The notes beneath the pieces are model-generated. The model ran no database searches and was not told the DNA's origin. It saw nothing but the letters and a program-made list of their open reading frames with translations. A program made the position numbers and the translations under genes. Shown one piece after another: positions 59,901-64,000 of a stretch of 64,000 nucleotides of DNA. Numbering within the stretch: position 1 is the stretch's first letter; each line of letters starts with the position of its first letter. This DNA comes from Cyclina sinensis (lineage: Eukaryota > Mollusca > Bivalvia > Venerida > Veneridae): assembly GCA_012932295.1 (NCBI GenBank), contig JAAONU010000001.1, positions 47,217,134 through 47,281,133 on the forward strand. Direction: 5' to 3'.

Positions 59901-62900
59901 ACTGTTGACGGCGGCAATTATTGCCGATTAACTTGTAAACAAGTTAAAGTGTGCTTGATTTGCAGCTGGCCAATTGATTAAAGTTGACCGGCTCAAACTT
60001 TCATCGAAATCAAACTCCCCGCAGCGGTTACATCCCCTGATCAGTACAGAAAACTGTGACATAACCGGTGCAAGGAGTTTTTGCATCGAAATAGGCGATA
60101 ACAGTCGTCTGCTAAATTTCATTAAAGTCTAATAGTAATTGTAGTGGCTAGCTGCAGCACAAAGCACACTTAAAAATATCAGTGACTAGTTTGAAGTTGT
60201 AAAATTATCTCTAATTCTACTTTCGCTTTGAAAAACACATATTTTCGCGACGTCAACACTATCATAACTTAGTCTCAATATTTCGACTGCAAGACCGACC
60301 GATTTACAAACTGATATTACATAGATGTCGGCCTTTACGTCGCGAAGGGTGACCATCGTCTATATAATAAAGAGCCCTGGCGCACAATTTGTTGGGCTAT
60401 ATCATAACTCAAATTGTTCTTTCCCCTTAAATCGTTTCTATTTTTTTTTGTTGGTTCTTGGTCTCGGCGGGGGGCTGGGGGGGGGGGGTTGCGGCGGTCG
60501 AGGTCTCGGACCGATTGAGATTTCAAAATTATAGGAGCCCTGGTATAGTTTTGTCAAAGTATGAATCAAATCCATAAAAAAATGACTAAGTTATGACAAT
60601 TTAAGCAAAATTCAATCATCTGACCTTAACGGTCAAGGTCATCTTTAGGTCACGGTCACATCTGAGTTATTCAACATGTCGGTTTTGTCATAAGTATTGT
60701 TTTGTCCAAGTATGAAACAAATACGACAAATAACAAAGTTATGGTGAATTTTAGCAAAATTCAATAATTTCACCTTGACTGTCAAAGTCATATTAAGGTT
60801 AAGGTCACACATGAAAGAATCATAATGTTGGATTTGTCATAAGTGTTGTTTTATCCAATAATGAATCAAATCCATAAAAAAATAACAAAGTTATGGCCAA
60901 TTTGAGCAAAATTCAATAATCTGACCTTGATGGTCATGGTGATTTTAGGGTTAAGGTCACACTTGAATAATTTATCATGTCACCTTTGTCATAAGTGTTG
61001 TTTTGTCCAAGTATAAATCAAATCCAACCATAAACTACAAAGTTATGGCCAATTTTAACAAATTTCAATAATTTGACGTTGTCTGTCAAGGTCATTTAAA
61101 GGTCAAGGTCATACTTGAAAAGATCAAAATGTCAGATGTGTCGTAAGTGTTGTTTTGTCAAAGTATGAATCAAATCAATAAATAAATGAGACAGTTATGA
61201 CAACTTAAGCAAAATTCAATTATCTGACCTTGATGATCAAGGTCATTTTTAGAAAATGGTCACACCTGAGTTATTCAACATGTCGGTTTTGTCATAATTG
61301 TTGTTTTGTCCAAGTATGAATCAAATCCAACCATAAACAATAAAGTTATGACAATTTAAGCAAAATTCATTAATTTTACCTTCATGCTCATGGTCTTTTT
61401 CAGGTAAAAGGTCTCACTTGAAAAATTTAAAATGTCGGCTTTGTCATAAGTGTTGTTTTGTCCAAATTTGATTCAAATCTAACCAAAAATAACAAAGTTA
61501 TGGCCAGTTTTAGCAAAATTCAATAATTTGACCTTGACTGTCAAGGTCATTGAAAGGTCAAAGTCAAACTTGAAATAATCATAAGTTGCACTTATCATAA
61601 GTGTTGTTTTTTCCATGTATGAATCAAATCCATAAAAAAATGAGAAAGTTATGACAATTTAAGCAAAATTCAATCATCTGACCTTCATGGTCAAGGTCAT
61701 TTTTCAGTCATGGTCATATTCGAGTTATTCAACATGTCAGTTTTGTCATTAGTGTTATTTGTTCCAGGTATATATCAAATCTAACCATAAATAACAAAGT
61801 TATGGCCAATTTTAGCAAATTTCAATAATTTGACCTTGCCTATGAAGGTCATTTTAAGGTCAAGGTCATACCTGAAAGAATCATAATGTCTGATTTGTCA
61901 TAAGTGTTGTTTTGTCCAAGTATGAATCAAATCCAAAATAAATAACAAAGTTATGGCCAATTTTAGCAAAATTTAATAATTTGACCTTGAAGGTGAAGGT
62001 CATTTATGAGTCAAGGTCAAGTTTAGACTGGTCTACTTGAAGGTCTTGTCCAAAAGGTTGTTGAGTCCAAGTAAGAAGACAATCCACCTATTAATAATAA
62101 AGTTATTGCCAATTTTAGCAAAATTCAATATTTTGACCTTGAAGGTGAACGTCATTTATGAGTCAAGTTTAGTCTTGTCTTCTTGAAGGTCCTGTCCAAA
62201 GGGTTATTGTGTCCAAGTATGAAGACAATCCATTAACTAATAAAAAATATGATCAATGTTAAAGTTTTCTGACGGGAACGGCAACAGCAACGGCAACGAC
62301 ACCATGACTATGACAATAACTCAATTTTTTCTTGGAAAAAAGTCGAGCTAAAAATGGTCTCAGGCAGAGAGTATTAACAATGTTTTGACTAAAAAAGATA
62401 CGAAAAGCACTAGTGAACAGCAAGATAACTATTTATTTCATGATCTTTTCCAGAACTTAAAAACTGGTATGCTTGTAAAATGGCCGGAAATAAAATAACG
62501 ACTCACTTTACCAAATAACAGTTAAAACTTCATACTAAATGCATTTGTACTGCAATTTTCAATGTCCTTAGCTCTTTGGAAACTTAGAAAATATTTTTGC
62601 CACAAGACAGGAAGACCAGTTGATAGACAAACACTCTTGGCATCAATTTCCAATTTGACGCATGCCCCCTGAAAAGTTAGTTATTCTAGGTTGTATGTGA
62701 TAGTACAAGACACAAAAAGCATCCCATTTGAGAGACACTCCTGGTCCATAAACACATGGGACAATGGTTTAATGTCTCATCTGAAAGACAATTAGTAGCT
62801 TCAGTGGAGGTTTATTCTTGCCACCCTTGGTTTCAAGGCCTGTGTGTTACCAAAGAACCACTGATCTGCCCCTGACTAACATTGTTAATCAAATGCACTT

Positions 62901-63186
62901 CTTTATTAAAGCTATCACCGGCATGTATATCTTGGCTGAACCCCTTAAGCAGTACATACCTTTTTCAATATAGCAAGGTAGGTTGTGTTCAAAGATAAGT
63001 CGACCAGTTAGATCCTCAGCAGGCTGGCTCACTGGGATGACCACTGGTACCCGCAACAAACTTTCTGTGTCTTTACTTGTGAATGTGTACACAAACTCCT
63101 TCTCAACTGACAGTGGCATGATGGGATAGGAACCAGTGCTATGACGTCTAGCTGCTAATGTTTTTCTGGAACTGGAACGGTTCTTC
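29835..63186 (-). CDS. FERRY3: FERRY endosomal complex subunit 3 (C12orf4 orthologue), 11 exons, start codon not in view
   Basis: Eleven minus-strand exons join in phase over GT-AG introns: 63186-62960, 51990-51845, 49424-49243, 46030-45809, 40734-40637, 36480-36396, 36044-35923, 35608-35427, 31404-31180, 30739-30614 and 29945-29835. They give 574 residues ending at TAA 29,837-29,835; human C12orf4 has 552. Diagnostic segments are [81 protein letters not shown] and [11 protein letters not shown]. Known role: with TBCK, PPP1R21, CRYZL1 and GATD1 it forms the FERRY complex, which binds Rab5-GTP on early endosomes and carries mRNAs. The first visible exon begins one base into a codon just before KNRSS. 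So only the ATG and one or two codons are missing, probably beyond the window. Its 33 kb is almost all intronic repeats. Confidence 0.93.
30614..30739 (-). CDS. FERRY3: FERRY3 exon, [17 protein letters not shown]
   Basis: Acceptor CCCTGAAG, donor GTGAGG, 42 codons. [20 protein letters not shown] and STVQFLVPL are near-identical to vertebrate sequences. A frame runs on past the donor, but the family sequence shows that it is not used. Confidence 0.95.
31180..31404 (-). CDS. FERRY3: FERRY3 exon, core C-terminal domain
   Basis: Acceptor ATTTCAG, donor GTAAGC, 75 codons, phase 0 at both ends. Contains [28 protein letters not shown] and [10 protein letters not shown], the best conserved block of the family. 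Confidence 0.95.
31490..32110 (+). repeat. Tandem block in FERRY3 intron, unit about 150 bp
   Basis: The head CAAGAATGCCCATGGGCAGC is followed by units with CAAATTCTTCCATGCATGGA, AAGTTATGGCCCAGACRAGG, CTGTGACCTTGACCTTTGAG and GACACACCRTCTCATCAAGG. The tail is GCCTCGACAAAAATAGGG. Confidence 0.65.
32489..32622. repeat. Long imperfect hairpin with GC-rich core
   Basis: The arms of about 48 bases pair around GTGATTTGATACTGGCACTG / CAGTGCCAATATCAAATCAC. The loop itself folds (CCTGAGGCCGAAGGCTGAGG). The AT-rich-arm, GC-rich-loop layout matches the hairpin at 55,845-55,952. Confidence 0.65.
33060..33290 (+). repeat. Degenerate short tandem repeat, unit about 60 bp
   Basis: Phrases like TCACTGTAACATGT, TATACCAGTAACT and TTAACTCACTGTAAC recur about four times. 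Low conservation. Confidence 0.4.
33291..35426 (-). other. FERRY3: FERRY3 intron, nothing recognised
   Basis: AT-rich intron sequence; no element ends, RNA genes or exons that I can support. Confidence 0.6.
35427..35608 (-). CDS. FERRY3: FERRY3 exon, [11 protein letters not shown] plus variable linker
   Basis: Acceptor TTTTGCAG, donor [24 protein letters not shown] is conserved; the rest is a serine-rich linker ([11 protein letters not shown]), where family members vary in length. Confidence 0.9.
35923..36044 (-). CDS. FERRY3: FERRY3 exon, [15 protein letters not shown]
   Basis: Acceptor GTTACAG, donor GTAAGC; 122 bases. Reads [20 protein letters not shown] then [19 protein letters not shown]. 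Confidence 0.92.
36396..36480 (-). CDS. FERRY3: FERRY3 exon, [10 protein letters not shown]
   Basis: Acceptor TTTTTTCAG, donor GTATGT; 85 bases. Reads [20 protein letters not shown] then CRHKPHTV. Confidence 0.9.
36500..37574 (-). other. FERRY3: FERRY3 intron, nothing recognised
   Basis: AT-rich; short open frames without features. It leads into the 45-bp array. Confidence 0.55.
37575..40300 (-). repeat. 45-bp minisatellite array, about 60 units, in FERRY3 intron
   Basis: The plus-strand unit runs AAGCTGTAAGTCAGTACTTT, ATTGTCCTCCATCAATCT, ATTATCT, total 45 bases. On the minus strand (FERRY3 sense) it is 15 codons with no stop in one frame (repeat [15 protein letters not shown]), so open frames of up to 140 codons arise. 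Single-base variants and lone truncated units occur. Positions 38,130-38,848 and 38,849-39,567 are two copies of a higher-order unit of 719 bases. The array lies between exons 40,637-40,734 and 36,396-36,480. Confidence 0.93.
40637..40734 (-). CDS. FERRY3: FERRY3 exon, short, ending ESFTIIL
   Basis: Acceptor TTTTGAAG, donor GTAAGA; 98 bases, too short to stand out as a frame. It was found by phase and by MEESFTIIL, which matches the family's EESFT segment. Confidence 0.88.
40735..42570 (-). other. FERRY3: FERRY3 intron, nothing recognised
   Basis: AT-rich intron sequence before a possible Tigger-like element. No coding or RNA signal. Confidence 0.55.
42573..43516. mobile_element. Possible pogo/Tigger-like element
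   Basis: The left end TA-CATTGGAACATTGC and the right end (reverse complement) TA-CAGTGGAACATCAGC pair imperfectly and are bordered by TA. CAGTGGAAC-type ends with TA targets are seen in pogo/Tigger elements. The interior is non-coding. The match is short, so this could be chance. Confidence 0.35.
44270..45180 (-). repeat. Tandem block, unit 157 bp, with ATGTCTCCCCC ends
   Basis: Read on the minus strand: the head TTATGTCTCCCCCCAAAAAT, a CCGT microsatellite, then units with GTGTCCGCTCTGTATCTTC, AAACTTGGGTCAGATGTTC and CAAGGTCAAGGTCACACTTG. A second head (44,641-44,700) fused in the middle shows that two copies are joined. Because 157 is not a multiple of three, open frames of 70-120 codons overlap in rotating frames; they are not genes. 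Confidence 0.75.
45092..45125 (+). repeat. GGAC tetranucleotide microsatellite
   Basis: About eight copies of GGAC / ACGG form the simple-sequence part of the preceding repeat's head; a shorter run is at 44,643-44,672. Confidence 0.85.
45545..45640 (+). repeat. tRNA-like SINE head
   Basis: TCTGTGGTCAAGTGGTTCAA resembles an A box and ATGGGTTCAAGCCGA a B box, about 50 bases apart. The downstream 45,640-45,760 would be the body; no copy elsewhere in the window was matched. Confidence 0.4.
45809..46030 (-). CDS. FERRY3: FERRY3 exon, coiled coil with EYREWV
   Basis: Acceptor ATTGTCAG, donor GTAAGG, ending in phase 2. [30 protein letters not shown] and [12 protein letters not shown] match the family's central coiled coil. 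Confidence 0.93.
46031..48323 (-). other. FERRY3: FERRY3 intron, mostly unremarkable
   Basis: AT-rich. A partial hairpin-repeat copy lies at 47,600-47,630. A G-rich run at 47,650-47,675 (GAGGGGGTGGGGGGG, then GCGGGGG) could form a G-quadruplex. Nothing else recognised. Confidence 0.5.
48324..49014. mobile_element. Possible pogo/Tigger-like element with AGTAGAACCCCTT ends
   Basis: The left end CAGTAGAACCCCTTCAAA and the right end TTTAAAGGGGTTCTACTA are inverted copies over about 17 bases. Both ends carry a further related GGTTTGGA / TTTGGAAG motif inside. The interior lacks a transposase. A mariner/pogo-type MITE is plausible. Confidence 0.5.
49243..49424 (-). CDS. FERRY3: FERRY3 exon with [15 protein letters not shown]
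   Basis: Acceptor TTATTACAG, donor GTATTT. It carries the most conserved N-terminal stretch of the family, [18 protein letters not shown], then a coiled-coil-like [13 protein letters not shown]. Confidence 0.93.
49480..50000 (-). repeat. Degraded repeat related to the GCTCAC family
   Basis: Phrases such as CAAGTGATTT-like, GTTTCAGACAAGATTTTAAG, GTTTCCAAAGCAACCATATT and CATGGAATGGAATT resemble the units at 22,560-22,700. The ends are lost. Confidence 0.4.
50005..50998 (-). other. FERRY3: FERRY3 intron, nothing recognised
   Basis: AT-rich; no exon is expected here because the flanking exons join in phase. Confidence 0.55.
50999..51459 (-). mobile_element. TTAA-flanked element with internal tRNA-like promoter, copy 2
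   Basis: The plus-strand left edge is TTAA-AGCGACTGACTCACA and the right edge TGTGAGTCACTCGCT-TTAA, so the ends are inverted repeats over about 15 bases. Read on the minus strand it aligns with 24,962-25,397 along its length. TGGCTGAGAGGTCTAGAG (A-box-like) and GGCTTCGAATCC (B-box-like) lie at about 51,145-51,215. Confidence 0.7.
51590..51690 (-). repeat. tRNA-like SINE head
   Basis: On the minus strand TTTGGCTAAGTAGTGTAGA (A-box-like) and GGGTTTGAATCCC (good B box) lie about 45 bases apart, directly beyond exon 51,845-51,990. No clear body. Confidence 0.4.
51845..51990 (-). CDS. FERRY3: FERRY3 exon
   Basis: Acceptor TTAACAG, donor GTACTG. It reads [18 protein letters not shown] to [10 protein letters not shown], a charged helical segment. 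The frame does continue past the donor to a stop, but the next exon resumes in phase with EVKEFAK. Confidence 0.88.
51991..53951 (-). other. FERRY3: FERRY3 intron, nothing recognised
   Basis: AT-rich sequence without element ends or coding signal. Confidence 0.55.
53952..54381. mobile_element. MITE-like element with 30-bp inverted ends and GC-rich core
   Basis: The left end TACTACCGCTTGCAAAACTG and the right end (reverse complement) are identical over 22 bases and continue with AGAGTTT. The 430-bp interior contains a CpG-bearing core (about 54,115-54,200, with GGCGGCGCC), unlike its surroundings. No transposase. Confidence 0.7.
54926..55445 (+). repeat. CAAGAGCCAC tandem-repeat family, copy
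   Basis: The head CAAGAGCCACTGCAAGC, then CATCAGAGGAAGGACATTG, then units with AAAGTTATGGCAA, TTCAATAA and GAACTTGAAGGTCAAGGTCA. Same family as 59,440-62,350. Confidence 0.7.
55845..55952. repeat. Near-perfect 43-bp-arm hairpin with GC-rich loop
   Basis: The arms begin AGTTAGAACATATTAAGTAA and include ATTAAGGA; only about two mismatches occur over 43 bases. The 21-base loop is GGAGCGAGCGGTAGCGAGCT. It sits at the left edge of the element at 55,955-56,670. Confidence 0.85.
55955..56670. mobile_element. MITE-like element with 23-bp perfect inverted ends
   Basis: TTAGAATATAACCTACATTT (continuing TCA) at 55,955-55,977 is repeated in reverse complement at 56,648-56,670. The interior includes a 113-codon minus-strand open frame (56,302-56,643) with no recognisable domain. 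The adjacent hairpin (55,845-55,952) may be part of the same unit. Confidence 0.65.
57050..58455 (+). repeat. CAAGAGGGTCATGATGGCC repeat family, copy
   Basis: The head ACAAGAGGGTCATGATGGCC, then diverged units with GGTCAAGG, AACAATTTTAG, TAGACAATGCTACA and TTGTGGTTTCTGAGGAGAAG. It closes with GATGGATGGAGGCCAGACAC and CTAAGGTGAGCTAAC. A sister of 21,599-22,840. Confidence 0.65.
58460..59430 (-). other. FERRY3: FERRY3 intron, nothing recognised
   Basis: AT-rich; short open frames on both strands lack features. Confidence 0.5.
59683..60542. mobile_element. hAT-type non-autonomous element, 860 bp, with 8-bp target duplication
   Basis: GTATAGTT flanks both sides (59,675-59,682 and 60,543-60,550). 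The ends are CGGGGCTCC and, in reverse complement, CAGGGCTCC. The host repeat unit is continuous once the insert is removed, which proves the insertion. Eight-base duplications and CAGGG-type ends are hallmarks of hAT. No hAT transposase frame is visible; a G-rich stretch lies near the right end. Confidence 0.85.
60464..60500 (+). other. Poly-G tract, G-quadruplex candidate
   Basis: GGCGGGGGGCTGG is followed by a run of about twelve G, then TTGCGGCGG. Several runs of three or more G lie within 35 bases, inside the hAT-type element. Confidence 0.6.
62356..62745 (-). other. FERRY3: FERRY3 intron, nothing recognised
   Basis: Unremarkable AT-rich sequence between a tandem block and a SINE. Confidence 0.5.
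62750..62890 (-). repeat. tRNA-derived SINE, copy 2
   Basis: On the minus strand GGCAGATCAGTGGTTCTTTGG (A-box-like) is followed by CTTGAAACCAAGGG (weak B box). The body CTAATTGTCTTTCAGATGAG and CATTGTCCCATGTG matches the SINE at 27,270-27,425. Confidence 0.55.
62960..63186 (-). CDS. FERRY3: FERRY3 exon, N-terminal
   Basis: Acceptor CTATTTTTAG, donor GTATGT. It begins with the last base of a lysine or arginine codon, then KNRSSSRK. It contains a basic serine-rich leader, then [15 protein letters not shown] and RVPVVIPV, ending LPCYIEK. It ends in phase 1 and fits the next exon (DLTEKL). Confidence 0.9.
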
Positions 63187-63229
63187 CTAAAAATAGAAAA
63201 CAAAGGACTATTTCCATTGTATATCAATA

Positions 63230-63750
63230 TGTCTATATATTTATTAATTTTCTGTAATTATCTTTCAAACTGTTTAAAATTACTCTGCCTGAAGGAAGGG
63301 CAAATTAAAAAAAAACAGATCTTGCAAATGGGATATGGTCCAAACAGTAAGGTTTATGAAAACAGAGAAATATGGTAAATGATACAGGTTTTAGCAGTCC
63401 ACATATTTTCGTTTTTTATATCCAGTCTAGAAAATATAAACTGTCCTCTTGTTTCTATAGCACATATTTATTTTACTAACAAAATTTGTTGCAACCTCTT
63501 CTGCAACTTACAACACAACATATTAGAAATAATCTTAAAAATATGGTTGTGGGAAAAATACATTGTCTGTGTAAAAATGGTAAGGCAATCAATAGATTGA
63601 TTTCAAACGTTTATAAACAAGATTAGTTTACTAGTAGTGACTGTCATGTTCACATTACATTGTCTGCAAAATTATTTTGAAAAATAATTATTGCAGCAAT
63701 TAATAGACAGGACAAGTTGGCAGATACTTTCTTCTATTTTTTTAGCTTCC
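63230..63750 (-). other. FERRY3: FERRY3 5' intron, nothing recognised
   Basis: AT-rich; no ATG followed by a GT donor in the required phase was found here. Confidence 0.5.
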
Positions 63751-63836
63751 TGTCAAAAGCACTGTCCTGTCAAAAGCACTGTTCTGTCAAAAGCACTGTC
63801 CTGTCAAAAGCACTGTTCTGTCAAAAGCACTGTTTT
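63751..63836 (+). repeat. 18-bp tandem repeat, about five units
   Basis: The unit is CTGTCAAAAGCACTGTYC, almost perfect, in the FERRY3 5' region. It produces a short in-frame repeat that is not a gene. Confidence 0.9.
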
Positions 63837-64000
63837 GAATGCTTTCAGCTCATTTACTTTTCAGGTAATAACTTTCAGTGAGGCATCAACAAACTCACTG
63901 AGGTAAACAAGGCACTCACCATGAAAGTCAGGTCCCAGGAGCAATCAGGTTCATTTATAAAGAAAAGTTCTTTTATACCTGTAGGCAGACACCCAAGTTT

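Larger units (their letters stand above)
59440..62355 (+). repeat. Long CAAGAGCCAC tandem block, about 160-170 bp units, split by an insertion
   Basis: The head is CAAGAGCCACCGCAAGCGGG. Over a dozen units share AACAAAGTTATGGCCAATTT, AGCAAAATTCAATAATTTGA, CCTTGANGGTCAAGGTCAT and AAGTGTTGTTTTGTCCAAGT. The tail is GGAACGGCAACAGCAACGGC, then TTTTTTCTTGG and GTCGAGCTAA. An 860-bp element interrupts it at 59,683-60,542. Confidence 0.85.

Noticed and set aside
60325..60534. Glycine-rich open frame
   Set aside because: It is the translation of a poly-G tract in a hAT-type element.
63751..63836. CRISPR-like regular repeat
   Set aside because: The 18-bp units are directly adjacent with no spacers, and the sequence is eukaryotic; it is a simple tandem repeat.

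Overview
This is an AT-rich, intron-rich, repeat-dense animal nuclear sequence, most likely from a bivalve mollusc. That assignment is an inference. It rests on the gene content (an animal FERRY3/C12orf4 gene, a ZGRF1-type helicase, a RING-less B-box TRIM-like gene and a cGAS-like Mab-21 gene). It also rests on repeat styles typical of bivalve genomes: tandem blocks carrying GGTCAAGGTCA, blocks starting with AAGAGGGCCATGATGGCC, ATGTCTCCCCC ends and GGAC/GTCC microsatellites. No species can be named from the sequence alone. || Layout. 1-60 is the end of a dispersed repeat. 453-1517 (minus) is an intronless B-box zinc-finger TRIM-like gene. 1,700-5,010 is repeats. 5,110-17,720 (plus) holds the last eight coding exons of a ZGRF1-type SF1 DNA helicase; its earlier exons are not visible, so the TRIM-like gene probably lies antisense inside one of its introns. 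18,000-23,700 is intergenic repeats: a dead Tc1 transposon with well preserved ends and an element with 59-bp inverted ends. 23,712-24,878 (plus) is a single-exon cGAS-like receptor (cGLR/Mab-21 family) with an intact catalytic triad and an N-terminal myristoylation signature. 24,960-29,400 is again repeats. From 29,835 to beyond the right edge (minus) lies a FERRY3 (C12orf4) orthologue. I could join eleven coding exons in phase; only the start codon and a base or two are missing. || The FERRY3 introns carry most of the unusual DNA. They include a 2.7-kb array of 45-bp units (37,575-40,300), a 157-bp tandem array with open frames, several elements with terminal inverted repeats, and a 108-bp near-perfect hairpin. 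They also include a roughly 160-bp tandem array into which an 860-bp hAT-type element has inserted with a clean 8-bp target duplication. || The genes do not form one pathway. ZGRF1 acts in DNA repair in the nucleus, FERRY3 in the Rab5 early-endosome mRNA-transport complex, and the cGLR and TRIM-like proteins are plausible innate-immunity factors. The strongest leads are the putatively membrane-anchored cGLR, a TTAA-flanked element containing a tRNA-like Pol III promoter (two copies in opposite orientation), a fold-back element built from 16-bp motifs, and the intronic minisatellite that puts an AATAAA in most units on the FERRY3 sense strand.
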